Shown: positions 16,860 through 25,397, numbered from the stretch's first letter. The stretch: 64,000 nt of DNA from Canicola haemoglobinophilus (GCF_002015075.1 NZ_MUXZ01000011.1:1-64000), one strand, 5' to 3'. Program-made: numbers and translations. The notes: generated by a model from the sequence alone, not told the origin.

Positions 16860-17480
16860 ATGAAACATTTAATTATTTTTGCTCATCCGAATAATCAAAC
16901 GAGTTTTAATCAAGCGATATTAGAGCAAGCTATAAAAGCGAGCCAAGAGCAAGGGATTGAAACACAAGTCAGGGATTTATATGCTATTGATTTTAATCCC
17001 ATTTTATCTTGGGAAGAATTGCAAGCAGCGCAACAGAAAATAACGCCTGCTGAAATTCGTTATGAACAGGAATTAATAGATCAAGCAGATCTTATAACCC
17101 TCATTTATCCATTATGGTGGATGGGATTTCCTGCGATCTTAAAAGGCTATTTAGATCGCATTTTAAGCCATGGTTTTGCGTATAAAACAGAAAATGGGGT
17201 GTCAGTAGGTCTTTTGCATGGTAAAAAAATGCAGCAATTTATTACTATTGGCAATAATTTGCAAAAATATGAAGATCTTGGCTTTATTCAATCATTACAA
17301 AACTGCTTGATTGATGGTCTGTTTAATTATTGTGGAATTACAGATATTGATCATTGTTTGTTTGGTGATATTCATATTCTTGATGAACAAACTAGACAGA
17401 ATATTTTGCAAGAGGTACGAGAAAAAACGACACAAAATCTCACCGCACTTTTTGCTTTGCAACAGGAAAAAATCGAATGA
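16860..17480 (+). CDS. Flavodoxin-fold NAD(P)H quinone oxidoreductase
   Basis: 206 residues. The flavin-binding start is KHLIIFAHPNNQTSFNQAIL and the quinone-reductase signature is LIYPLWWMGFPAILKGYLDR with LSHGFAY. It belongs to the NQO1/KefF/MdaB group of two-electron quinone or nitro reductases in the cytoplasm. It overlaps the next gene by 4 nt (ATGA), implying translational coupling. The substrate cannot be told from sequence. Confidence 0.85.
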   Translation: MKHLIIFAHPNNQTSFNQAILEQAIKASQEQGIETQVRDLYAIDFNPILSWEELQAAQQKITPAEIRYEQELIDQADLITLIYPLWWMGFPAILKGYLDRILSHGFAYKTENGVSVGLLHGKKMQQFITIGNNLQKYEDLGFIQSLQNCLIDGLFNYCGITDIDHCLFGDIHILDEQTRQNILQEVREKTTQNLTALFALQQEKIE

Positions 17481-18043
17481 CAGTCGAAACACAATTAAAC
17501 AATTTTTCCATAATAAGTCGCTTGTTCGGTAATTTATTTTATCGCCAACCGACAGATCCTATTATGGCGAATGTATTTGCTTGGCTACAACAAAAAGGCT
17601 TGGAACAAGTTTGGTGCTTAGAAACAGATCAAGATAGTAAAGATGCTTTAGAAACTGTACAAATGCCTGTGGATTTAAAAGCGCTAGAAAAAGAATATCA
17701 GCGTTTATTTACAGGAGATAATGCGCTGGTGTCTGCGCGAATTTCTGATTATGGGATTAAACCTGAACATTTTCTTATGTTCCGACAAGAGCGCGGCATG
17801 CCTGAAATAGAAAGTGCGGATCATTTTGGATTAGTTTTTTTAACAGCCTCTTGGATTGAAGATAATCTAAACTCGGTTCAAGCTCAGAAAGAATTATTTG
17901 AAACTTTTTTATTGCCTTGTGCGAGCAAGTTTTTTAATCAAGTTGAAAAACAGGCTAATTTGCCTTTTTATCGTGCTTTAGCTTTGCTTTCTCGAGAAAT
18001 TTTATCGGCAATGGCTGATGAATTAGAAGAAAGTGAAGACTAA
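17477..18043 (+). CDS. TorD/DmsD-family molecular chaperone
   Basis: 188 residues, all-helical. It has the family hallmark EYQRLFTGDN...ARISDYGIKPEHFLMFRQERGMPE (equivalent to the E-x-x-R-L-F...P-x-x-S-x-Y-x-x-x pattern) and the LVFLTASWIEDNL helix. These chaperones bind Tat signal peptides and insert molybdenum cofactor into reductases. No partner reductase is adjacent here, so the client is not identifiable. It is coupled to the upstream oxidoreductase by an ATGA overlap. Confidence 0.8.
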   Translation: MTVETQLNNFSIISRLFGNLFYRQPTDPIMANVFAWLQQKGLEQVWCLETDQDSKDALETVQMPVDLKALEKEYQRLFTGDNALVSARISDYGIKPEHFLMFRQERGMPEIESADHFGLVFLTASWIEDNLNSVQAQKELFETFLLPCASKFFNQVEKQANLPFYRALALLSREILSAMADELEESED

Positions 18044-18100
18044 GTTTTTTATGAAAGGTCATTTTTAGTGAGTAATAAAATGGGGCTTAATGCCCCATTA

Positions 18101-19036
18101 TTATTCATACAAGCTTTGATTTTCATCTGGTCTGGTTTTAAAGCGGCGGTGCAACCACATATATTGGCTAATTCCTTTCAAGATTTCTTGTTCCACCACT
18201 TTATTCATTCTTGTGGCTATTGCCACTTCATCATTTAAAATATCCGAAAAATCAACCGGCTCTGAAATTTTCAGGGTATATCCAGAGTTATCTTTATTGC
18301 GAAGTGGTGCAAAAGGAATAACTTTACTTTTAGGCGAGGATTTCAATAAGTAGTAACTTCCTGTTGTTGTGGCAGCATCAGGTACAGCAAAGAAAGGCAC
18401 AAAGACTGCGTTTTTTCTTCCATAATCATGGTCTGGTGCATACCAAATCATTTCGCCATGACGAATAGATTTAATCATTGCACGCAAATCTTTACGATCT
18501 AATAAACCTTTATTCGATCTTGCACGTCCACGATATTGCAACCAATCCATTAAAGGATCATCATGTGGTCGATAAATGCCGATACCGGGATGAGCTAAAC
18601 CAATTATTCTTGCCCCTAATTCTAAAGTGAGAAAATGAACACCAACAAGAATAATGCCATCTTGTTGATTTTCTTTTAAATATTCTAACCCTTCGATTTT
18701 ACTCCATTTTTTTATTCGTTTATCTGACCAAAACCAAGCCATGCCAGTTTCAATAATTGCCATGCCAGTGGCTTTTAAATTAGCTTGTAATATATCTTCG
18801 ATTTCTTGTTCTGAAGCTTCTGGGAAACATAATTGTAAGTTGCGGCGAGCGATTTTGGCTCTGCGTTTACCTACATTTAAACGAGAAAATAAAGTACCTA
18901 AACCATTACCAATCTTCAGCAAGATAGGGTAGGGAAGTAATAAAATAAGGCGGAAAAATAGAAATCCTAACCAAAAGAACCAATATTTAGGCTTAATAAA
19001 TTCGATACGAAATTGTGGAATTGATGTTTTTGCCAT
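18101..19036 (-). CDS. lpxL: Lipid A late acyltransferase, LpxL/HtrB family
   Basis: 311 residues. The N-terminal membrane anchor (about residues 19-42) is followed by the acyltransferase HX4E motif in GVHFLTLELGAR. YAPDHDYGRKNAVFVPFFAV and the C-terminal MWLHRRFKTRP are conserved. It adds a secondary acyl chain to Kdo2-lipid IVA at the inner membrane. It is divergent from hldE, the Haemophilus htrB-rfaE arrangement, which places two lipooligosaccharide genes together. Confidence 0.92.
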   Translation of the reverse strand: MAKTSIPQFRIEFIKPKYWFFWLGFLFFRLILLLPYPILLKIGNGLGTLFSRLNVGKRRAKIARRNLQLCFPEASEQEIEDILQANLKATGMAIIETGMAWFWSDKRIKKWSKIEGLEYLKENQQDGIILVGVHFLTLELGARIIGLAHPGIGIYRPHDDPLMDWLQYRGRARSNKGLLDRKDLRAMIKSIRHGEMIWYAPDHDYGRKNAVFVPFFAVPDAATTTGSYYLLKSSPKSKVIPFAPLRNKDNSGYTLKISEPVDFSDILNDEVAIATRMNKVVEQEILKGISQYMWLHRRFKTRPDENQSLYE

Positions 19037-19159
19037 AATGTTACTTAATCTAATACAACTTTGATTTTATGCCATAGTTTAACGGAAATTTGACGAAATA
19101 GCATTTTTACTGTGGTAAAATCAGCAAAATTTTAATGATTTTATAAAGAGAGAAGAAAA

Positions 19160-20596
19160 ATGATGCAATATTCGGCACAGTTTAATAAAGCTAAAGTCTT
19201 GGTACTTGGCGATGTAATGCTCGATCGTTATTGGTTTGGTGCAACAAATAGAATTTCGCCTGAAGCACCTGTTCCTGTGGTTCGAGTACAAGAAAATGAG
19301 GAAAGGGCAGGCGGTGCGGCTAATGTTGCCATGAATATATCTTCATTAAATGTGCCAGTTCAATTATTAGGTTTAACTGGAAAAGATGAGGCGGGCAGTG
19401 CATTAACAAAATTATTAGAAAAGCAAAATATTCATTGCGATTTTGTTCAATTAGACAGCCACCCAACTATCACCAAGTTACGCATCTTATCACGCCATCA
19501 ACAGTTGTTACGCCTTGATTTTGAAGAAGATTTTCAGAATGTGAACAGTGCAGAGTTATTAGATAAGTTAGAAAGTGCGGTGCAAAATTATGGTGCTTTA
19601 ATCCTTTCTGACTATGGTAAAGGTACGTTAAATGATGTGCAGAAAATGATCCAAATTGCTCGTAAAGTGAATATTCCTGTGCTGATTGATCCAAAAGGAA
19701 CAGATTTTGCACGTTATCGTGGGGCAACTTTGCTTACGCCAAATATGTCCGAATTTGAGGCGGTTGTAGGAAAATGTCATAGTGAAGAAGATATTGCGGA
19801 AAAAGGTTTACAGTTAATAAAAGATCTTGATTTGTCCGCATTATTAGTTACGCGTTCTGAAAAAGGCATGACCTTATTAAGATCAAATATTGAGCCATTC
19901 CATTTGCCGACTGAGGCCAAAGAGGTTTTCGATGTAACTGGTGCAGGAGATACCGTTATTAGCGTATTAGCGACCGCACTTGCTGACGGTCGTAGTTATG
20001 AAGAAGCTTGTTATTTAGCCAATGTTGCTGCTGGTATTGTGGTAGGGAAGTTAGGTACATCAACAGTTTCAACCGTTGAATTAGAGAATGCTATTCATGG
20101 TAGAAGCACAACAGGCTTCGGTATTATGGAAGAAAATCAGTTAAAAGCAGCGGTAGAACTTGCGAAAGCAAGAGGTGAAAAGATTGTGATGACAAATGGT
20201 TGTTTTGATATTTTGCATCCAGGTCATGTGTCTTACTTAGAAAATGCACGCAAATTAGGTGATCGTTTAATTGTTGCGGTGAATACAGATAATTCGGTAA
20301 AACGCCTTAAAGGTGAAACACGTCCAATTAATGATTTGACGACGAGAATGTCAGTTTTGGCAGGATTATCTTCTGTGGATTGGCTCGTTGCTTTTGATGA
20401 AGATACACCACAACGTCTAATTGGCGAGGTTTTACCGGATTTATTAGTTAAAGGTGGCGATTATAAACCTGAAGATATCGCTGGAAGCCAAGAGGTTTGG
20501 CAAAATGGTGGTGAAGTTAAAGTCTTAAATTTTGAAAATGGTTGTTCAACAACTAACGTCATCAAAAAAATTCAGCAATTAAAAGATGACAAATAG
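19160..20596 (+). CDS. hldE: Bifunctional heptose-7-phosphate kinase / heptose-1-phosphate adenylyltransferase
   Basis: 478 residues. Residues 1 to about 318 are a PfkB/ribokinase domain (LGDVMLDRYWFG, FDVTGAGDTVISVLATAL). Residues about 340-478 are a cytidylyltransferase-like domain (MTNGCFDILHPGHVSYLENA). Together they make ADP-heptose for the lipooligosaccharide inner core. The start is a double ATG with AGAGAAG upstream. It is convergent with ettA across an inverted uptake-signal terminator. Confidence 0.97.
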   Translation: MMQYSAQFNKAKVLVLGDVMLDRYWFGATNRISPEAPVPVVRVQENEERAGGAANVAMNISSLNVPVQLLGLTGKDEAGSALTKLLEKQNIHCDFVQLDSHPTITKLRILSRHQQLLRLDFEEDFQNVNSAELLDKLESAVQNYGALILSDYGKGTLNDVQKMIQIARKVNIPVLIDPKGTDFARYRGATLLTPNMSEFEAVVGKCHSEEDIAEKGLQLIKDLDLSALLVTRSEKGMTLLRSNIEPFHLPTEAKEVFDVTGAGDTVISVLATALADGRSYEEACYLANVAAGIVVGKLGTSTVSTVELENAIHGRSTTGFGIMEENQLKAAVELAKARGEKIVMTNGCFDILHPGHVSYLENARKLGDRLIVAVNTDNSVKRLKGETRPINDLTTRMSVLAGLSSVDWLVAFDEDTPQRLIGEVLPDLLVKGGDYKPEDIAGSQEVWQNGGEVKVLNFENGCSTTNVIKKIQQLKDDK

Positions 20597-20607
20597 AAAA
20601 TAGAAAT

Positions 20608-20636
20608 AAAAAGTGCGGTTTTTTACCGCACTTTTT
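20608..20636. terminator. Inverted uptake-signal pair between hldE and ettA
   Basis: AAAAAGTGCGGT and ACCGCACTTTTT separated by T's form a near-perfect stem, 12 nt after hldE and 16 nt after ettA. It serves both converging transcripts. Confidence 0.85.
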
Positions 20637-20651
20637 GTTGAATTTTAATTT

Positions 20652-22322
20652 TTATTTCGCAATACGTTTGTATTTAATACGATGTGGCTGCGTTGCTTCT
20701 GCACCAAAGGTTTTCTTTTTCCACTCTTCGTAGTCAGTAAAGTTACCTTCATAGAAAGTCACTTTTCCTTCATCACCGTAGTCAAGAATATGAGTAGCGA
20801 TACGGTCTAAGAACCAACGGTCGTGGGAAATGACCATCGCACAGCCTGGGAATTCTAAGATCGCATTTTCTAACGCACGCAAGGTTTCTACGTCTAAATC
20901 GTTGGTTGGTTCGTCCAGTAGCAATACGTTTCCGCCCACTTGTAACAGTTTCGCTAAGTGTAAACGACCACGCTCACCGCCTGATAATTCGCCAACACGT
21001 TTTTGCTGATCTACGCCTTTGAAGTTGAAACGTCCTACATAGGCACGACTTGGGATTTCAAAGTTGCCAATGCGCATAATATCTAATCCGCCAGACACTT
21101 CCTCCCAAACTGTTTTCTTATCGTCCATTGCATCACGGAACTGGTCAACAGATGCAAGAACGACTGTTTCACCTAAAGTGATAGAGCCTGAGTCTGCTTG
21201 TTCTTGTCCTGAAAGCATACGGAATAGGGTAGATTTACCTGCACCGTTTGCCCCGATAATCCCTACAATCGCCCCTTTTGGAATACTGAAAGAGAGATTG
21301 TCGATTAAAGTGCGGTCGCCGTAAGACTTAGTTAAGTTTTGCACTTCGATCACTTTATCCCCTAAACGTGGACCAGGTGGAATAAAGAGCTCATTGGTTT
21401 CGTTACGTTTTTGATATTCGCCAGAGTTAAGCTCTTCAAAGCGAGCCATACGCGCTTTACTTTTCGCTTGGCGGCCTTTTGGATTTTGGCGTACCCATTC
21501 TAACTCTTTCTCAATGGATTTTTGACGAGCTGATTCCGCTGCTTGTTCTTGGGCTAGGCGTTTTTCTTTCTGCTCTAACCAAGAGGAGTAGTTACCTTCC
21601 CAAGGAATACCTTCGCCGCGGTCAAGCTCTAAGATCCAGCCTGCTACATTATCTAAGAAATAACGGTCGTGGGTAATTGCCACCACAGTGCCTTCGTAAT
21701 CATGTAGGAAGCGTTCTAACCAAGCAACTGATTCCGCATCTAAGTGGTTGGTTGGCTCATCGAGCAATAACATATCTGGTTTTTCGAGCAATAAACGACA
21801 AAGGGCAACACGACGACGTTCACCCCCAGATAAATATTCAATTTTTGAATCCCAATCTGGTAAACGTAACGCATCGGCAGCACGTTCTAATTGGTTTTCC
21901 AAGTTATGACCATCATGCGCTTGAATGATAGCTTCAAGATTGGCTTGTTCTGCTGCTAATTTATCAAAGTCAGCATCAGGATCCGCATATAAAGCATAAA
22001 CTTCATCTAAACGCACTAAAGCATTTTTTACCTCGGAAACAGCCTCTTCAACAGCTTCGCGTACAGTTTGTTGTGGTTCAAGTTTTGGCTCTTGTGGAAG
22101 GTAGCCGATTTTGATTCCCAGTTGTGGACGAGCTTCCCCTTCAATATCCTTATCAATCCCAGCCATAATGCGTAATAAAGTTGATTTACCCGCACCATTT
22201 AAGCCAAGGACCCCGATTTTTGCCCCAGGGAAAAAGCTCAAAGAAATATCTTTTAAAATATGACGTTTCGGCGGGACAACTTTGCCTACTCTGTGCATGG
22301 TATAAACGAATTGTGATGACAT
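20652..22322 (-). CDS. ettA: Energy-dependent translational throttle protein EttA (ABC-F)
   Basis: 556 residues, tandem ATPase without membrane segments. Walker A motifs are GLNGAGKSTLLR and GANGAGKSTLFR. Signatures are LSGGERRRVALCRLLL and LSGGERGRLHLAKLL, each followed by LLLDEPTN.LD. The charged linker is the P-site tRNA-interaction motif. It gates entry of ribosomes into elongation according to ADP/ATP. The prophage inserted 80 bp upstream of its start codon. Confidence 0.95.
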   Translation of the reverse strand: MSSQFVYTMHRVGKVVPPKRHILKDISLSFFPGAKIGVLGLNGAGKSTLLRIMAGIDKDIEGEARPQLGIKIGYLPQEPKLEPQQTVREAVEEAVSEVKNALVRLDEVYALYADPDADFDKLAAEQANLEAIIQAHDGHNLENQLERAADALRLPDWDSKIEYLSGGERRRVALCRLLLEKPDMLLLDEPTNHLDAESVAWLERFLHDYEGTVVAITHDRYFLDNVAGWILELDRGEGIPWEGNYSSWLEQKEKRLAQEQAAESARQKSIEKELEWVRQNPKGRQAKSKARMARFEELNSGEYQKRNETNELFIPPGPRLGDKVIEVQNLTKSYGDRTLIDNLSFSIPKGAIVGIIGANGAGKSTLFRMLSGQEQADSGSITLGETVVLASVDQFRDAMDDKKTVWEEVSGGLDIMRIGNFEIPSRAYVGRFNFKGVDQQKRVGELSGGERGRLHLAKLLQVGGNVLLLDEPTNDLDVETLRALENAILEFPGCAMVISHDRWFLDRIATHILDYGDEGKVTFYEGNFTDYEEWKKKTFGAEATQPHRIKYKRIAK

Positions 22323-22374
22323 ATACTCTCTCTATAATGTAAAAAAAGTGCGGTTATTTTACTTGAAATTCTAG

Positions 22375-22402
22375 AATTTAGCGACTTGAACATAAAATTC
22401 AA
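22375..22402 (-). promoter_or_regulatory. Candidate ettA promoter abutting attL
   Basis: Read on the minus strand: TTGAAT (22402-22397), 16-nt spacer, TAAATT (22380-22375), about 50 nt before the ettA ATG. The -35 ends exactly at the first base of the attL repeat, so integration leaves the core promoter intact. Confidence 0.4.
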
Positions 22403-22445
22403 AGCAAAAAAACCTCCCAAAAGGGAGGTAGGAAAGTAGTTTAGC
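22402..22445. repeat. attL core (44-bp direct repeat)
   Basis: Identical to 55704-55747. It contains AACCTCCC AAAA GGGAGGT. Read leftward this is a Rho-independent terminator: stem ACCTCCC/GGGAGGT followed by T7. Here it would end the leftward int transcript before ettA. Confidence 0.92.
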
Positions 22446-22542
22446 AATTTAAGTACATCCAATAAAAACAAATACTTATATAAAAATCATAGACTTATAA
22501 TGCTGAATAATGTCAAATAAAGCTAAATAGGGTTATTTTTAC

Positions 22543-22560
22543 CGCCACAAAATCGCCACA
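22543..22560. repeat. Candidate integrase arm site, left
   Basis: CGCCACAAAATCGCCACA occurs here, 98 bp inside attL, and again in the same orientation at 55641-55658, 46 bp inside attR. Each contains two CGCCACA units. Paired direct repeats flanking the core on both phage arms are what arm-type Int sites look like. Binding itself is inferred. Confidence 0.6.
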
Positions 22561-22562
22561 TA

Positions 22563-23582
22563 CTAGGCTTTATTTTTTAAGTTTTGCAGAGGGTTTAAAG
22601 TCAAGGCGGTTTCTAAGTGATTAGGCGAAAAATGAGCATAAACCATCGTCATATTAATATCTGAGTGGCCTAAAATTTCCTTCAAAACTAAAATATTCCC
22701 CCCGTTCATCATAAAGTGACTAGCAAAAGTATGGCGCAAAACATGAGTTAATTGATTATCTCTCAAAGTAATATTAGCGAGTTTTATCGCCTTCTCAAAA
22801 TGCTTATGAGTAAGTCCATGGAATAGCAAATGACGGCTAAAATCTAATTGTGAATAAAGTTCTGGAGAAATAGGAATTGAGCGATTTTTACCGCCTTTAG
22901 TATTAGTAAAAGTGACCTTATAAGGAATAACATTAGAAGAAGTTAACTTCAAAATCTCGCCCCAGCGTGCGCCAGTCGCCAAACAAAGCGAAACCGCAAC
23001 TTTTAACAATGGCGAAATCTCAAAACAACAATCAAGCAACTGCACAATTTCATCTTCACGCAAAAAACGAAGTTCAAGGTCGTTTGTTTTTAAAGGGCGC
23101 AAAGTAGCTAACGGATTATCGCCTTGCCATTTATCCAAGCGTTTTAATTCATTGAAAACGGCTTGCAAAATATCCAATTCATAATTCAAAGTACGCGCCT
23201 TAATACCAGGCGAACTTTTACGCCTGAAATCAATTTCACCGCGCAAACGTCTTGCACGATATTCCGCAAAAATCTCTGCCGTAAACTTAAGAGCAACGGG
23301 ATCGCCCATAGCGTCAGCCATCAACAGCAACTTACGCTTACGTCCCTCGCCATCTCTTAGTGATTGCCCATATAAATCAAACCATAGATTAATTAAATCA
23401 GATAAACGTTCAGAATATGTTTTAACTTCAATCGCCTGATGCAACAAACTTTTTTCATCTTTTGCCGCATTAAAAAAGCGAGTAGCCTCAATTTTCGTAG
23501 AAAACCAACGGCGCACCCGCTTTTTACCTAAATAACATTCAGCAAGCCATTTTCCCCTGCTTTCGTCTTTTCTTACACCCAT
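22563..23582 (-). CDS. int: Phage tyrosine integrase (HP1 Int type)
   Basis: 339 residues. It has an N-terminal arm-binding/core-binding region and a C-terminal catalytic domain with ATGARWGEILKL (catalytic Arg), H280-V-L-R283 (HVLRHTFASH), H306 (EILGHSDINMT) and nucleophile Y315 (MVYAHFSP). These numbers coincide with my recollection of HP1 Int, whose length is 337. It catalyses integration at the 44-bp core 118 bp downstream of its stop codon. The att site is not a tRNA, unlike HP1. Confidence 0.94.
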   Translation of the reverse strand: MGVRKDESRGKWLAECYLGKKRVRRWFSTKIEATRFFNAAKDEKSLLHQAIEVKTYSERLSDLINLWFDLYGQSLRDGEGRKRKLLLMADAMGDPVALKFTAEIFAEYRARRLRGEIDFRRKSSPGIKARTLNYELDILQAVFNELKRLDKWQGDNPLATLRPLKTNDLELRFLREDEIVQLLDCCFEISPLLKVAVSLCLATGARWGEILKLTSSNVIPYKVTFTNTKGGKNRSIPISPELYSQLDFSRHLLFHGLTHKHFEKAIKLANITLRDNQLTHVLRHTFASHFMMNGGNILVLKEILGHSDINMTMVYAHFSPNHLETALTLNPLQNLKNKA

Positions 23583-23587
23583 AACCT

Positions 23588-23908
23588 TTAATATATGCCT
23601 GTTTTCTTATTCTCAATCCATTTTTTTAATGTTTTTCGCTGTGTTGAAGTGCGAGAGAAATTAAAGGTTTTACGCTTATTATTAAATTTAACTCCTAAAA
23701 TAAACACAAACTTATTCACATCATCAATCTCATATAAAAAATAAATATGATGACTAACAATATATTTAAAGCGAGTATTCCCCCAAAAAGGGCGAGTATG
23801 TGGAAAATGGGAAAGCGTCGTTAAAAATTGATTATAAGCCTCATCATCAGTTAAATAAGTTTCAATAAATTCATCAAGTAAGGAATGAGAGGTAATAACT
23901 TGATACAT
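23588..23908 (-). CDS. RelE/ParE-superfamily toxin-like protein
   Basis: 106 residues, rich in Lys, Phe and Tyr. The central segment RFKYIVSHHIYFLYEIDDVN followed by KFVFILGVKF resembles the beta-strand core of RelE/ParE toxins (R-x-h...h-Y-x-h-x...h-h-h). The ATG is 3 nt after the stop of a 56-codon gene that would be its antitoxin, the usual gene order. It lies 5 nt upstream of int on the same strand. Assignment is by pattern only. The targeted substrate is unknown. Confidence 0.6.
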   Translation of the reverse strand: MYQVITSHSLLDEFIETYLTDDEAYNQFLTTLSHFPHTRPFWGNTRFKYIVSHHIYFLYEIDDVNKFVFILGVKFNNKRKTFNFSRTSTQRKTLKKWIENKKTGIY

Positions 23909-23911
23909 AAT

Positions 23912-24082
23912 TTATTTCCTAAAAGCTAATGGCTTAACCTCGTTTTGCTCAATTCGTTTATAACATTCAGCACTGGCTTCAGCGGCCCATTTCATCTCTT
24001 CAAAAGTGAATAAAAATTCATCTTCTTTATGCGATAAGGTTGTGTCGGTGAGGGGGAATTTCTCAGTTAATTGTATCGTCAT
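23912..24082 (-). CDS. Small putative antitoxin
   Basis: 56 residues, acidic N-terminal half (HKEDEFLFTFEEMKW), then AAEASAECYKRIEQNEVKPL. It starts at ATG 24082 with GGAAATA upstream and is immediately followed by the RelE/ParE-like gene. Size, charge and position suit an antitoxin of the Phd/RelB kind, but I do not recognise its DNA-binding domain. It is expressed leftward with the repressor operon and int. Confidence 0.55.
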   Translation of the reverse strand: MTIQLTEKFPLTDTTLSHKEDEFLFTFEEMKWAAEASAECYKRIEQNEVKPLAFRK

Positions 24083-24093
24083 ATTATTTCCTT

Positions 24094-24150
24094 CTATTCT
24101 AATCTACTCGCCAAACTGCTGTTTTTAACAGCTTGAGGAACCTCTTTCAT
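24094..24150 (-). CDS. 18-residue mini-ORF upstream of the putative antitoxin
   Basis: MKEVPQAVKNSSLASRLE preceded by a strong AAGGAGATTG Shine-Dalgarno. It lies in the 88-nt gap between the membrane protein and the antitoxin. It ends 11 nt before the antitoxin start codon, so translation of it could couple to the antitoxin. It may alternatively be a remnant. Confidence 0.3.
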   Translation of the reverse strand: MKEVPQAVKNSSLASRLE

Positions 24151-24170
24151 AACAATCTCCTTGCATCGTT

Positions 24171-24848
24171 TTATTTTTTGATTGTAATATCCCCGCCAGC
24201 TAAATTTTCAATTTTAGAGTTGTTACCTATAGTCTGCGTAACAGTTATATTTGTGTTATTTTGTTGTTTGCTAGATTTTTGTGTATCACACTCATAATGT
24301 ATTGAAACTGGTCCATCAAATATTTGTTGATGCTCAATATAATTATTATTTTGTTGTAGAACAAAATTTATACTGGCACCCATCAAAAAAGTAACAACAA
24401 GCCCAACTAGCTTTTTCCCATTTTCTTTTAAAAATTCACGATTAAATACATTATTTAAGTTATCTAACTCTGCTTTTTCTTCATTGTTTAAATCTTCATT
24501 GTTAAGTTGATTATCATTAATGAAGTTATCTATATTTTTAACAATACCTATAATTTCTTTTAAGTCTTCAAATTGTTCTGATCTTACAAATTTAAATAAA
24601 TCAGAATGAAATAGCACCCTTAATCTATTATTTAAAGCGAGTTTATTTATTGATTCAATCTGTTTGTATATAGGATTATCTAAAATATTTAAAGCATAAT
24701 GAGGAAATGTATCATTCAATGCCTTCATCTGTTTATATAAAGGACTTTGATAAAAATTTTTTAAAGAATCAGGAATTCCACTATTAGCTGTATTAACAAT
24801 TTCGCATATATTTTGTATATCTTTTGGGAGTTCATAGACTTTACTCAT
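24171..24848 (-). CDS. Single-span membrane protein sharing the repressor's C-terminal motif
   Basis: 225 residues, family not recognised. A long helical, acidic N-terminal part (1 to about 145) is followed by one transmembrane segment (about 147-166, LVGLVVTFLMGASINFVL). A Gln/Asn-rich tail ends in TIGNNSKIENLAGGDITIKK. The last 17-20 residues match the C-terminus of the repressor encoded 14 nt upstream. It is expressed from the lysogenic transcript, so it is a lysogeny-stage protein. Superinfection exclusion or a death effector are possible roles (inference). Confidence 0.7.
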   Translation of the reverse strand: MSKVYELPKDIQNICEIVNTANSGIPDSLKNFYQSPLYKQMKALNDTFPHYALNILDNPIYKQIESINKLALNNRLRVLFHSDLFKFVRSEQFEDLKEIIGIVKNIDNFINDNQLNNEDLNNEEKAELDNLNNVFNREFLKENGKKLVGLVVTFLMGASINFVLQQNNNYIEHQQIFDGPVSIHYECDTQKSSKQQNNTNITVTQTIGNNSKIENLAGGDITIKK

Positions 24849-24862
24849 TTTATTCTCCTGAT

Positions 24863-25255
24863 TTACTTTGTGATGTGAATACTGCCACCAGCTAAATTAG
24901 CAATGTGACTTCCATTGCCCACATTTTGCACAACACTTTCTACAATATTGCCCTGTGAAGCATTTAATAATTGTAATTTTTGGATAGGATCTAGTTGCTT
25001 ATAGTTATTTAATAGCAACTGCTCCATTTCATCTAGTTCTGTACCTTTGCTTTCACCAGTAAGTAACCAGTCAACAGAAGCCTCATATCTGTTAGCAAAC
25101 TCAAGTAAAGTGTCTAAAGGAATAGTGTTCTTTGTTTGCCAACCAGATAGAGTTTTTTCATTTACTCCTAAACGATTTGCAAGTTCTTTATTTGTTGAAA
25201 CGCCTTCAAGTTGTCTTAGGCGTTTAAATACCTCAGTTGATGAAAATTTAATCAT
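24863..25255 (-). CDS. CI-type phage repressor (HTH)
   Basis: 130 residues. The N-terminal helix-turn-helix of the phage CI family is NKELANRLGVNEKTLSGWQT, followed by PLDTLLEFANRYEASVDWLL. It lacks the S24 peptidase domain, so it should not be RecA-cleaved. Instead a linker leads to a short C-terminal motif (VQNVGNGSHIANLAGGSI). It is divergent from the early genes across an operator region. It is the first gene of the leftward lysogenic operon (repressor, membrane protein, toxin-antitoxin, int). Confidence 0.85.
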   Translation of the reverse strand: MIKFSSTEVFKRLRQLEGVSTNKELANRLGVNEKTLSGWQTKNTIPLDTLLEFANRYEASVDWLLTGESKGTELDEMEQLLLNNYKQLDPIQKLQLLNASQGNIVESVVQNVGNGSHIANLAGGSIHITK

Positions 25256-25280
25256 TTGAATAAAATCCTTAAAAATAATC

Positions 25281-25308
25281 TTGAAATCTTTTAATTAAAG
25301 ATTAAAAT
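25281..25308 (+). promoter_or_regulatory. Putative rightward early promoter and operator region
   Basis: TTGAAA (25281-25286), 16-nt spacer, TAAAAT (25303-25308). The spacer is an imperfect dyad (AATCTTTTAATTAAAGATT), a candidate repressor operator. Just downstream GCAAAGCAA occurs at 25326-25334 and 25350-25358, 24 bp apart, with a related TAAAGCAAA between them. These look like repeated protein-binding sites. Confidence 0.55.
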
Positions 25309-25397
25309 ACATATAAATAAAGATTGCAAAGCAATGTAAAGCAAAAAAAGCAAAGCAAGCTAAACAATAAGAAACAATACCACAAAGGAGCGAAAAA

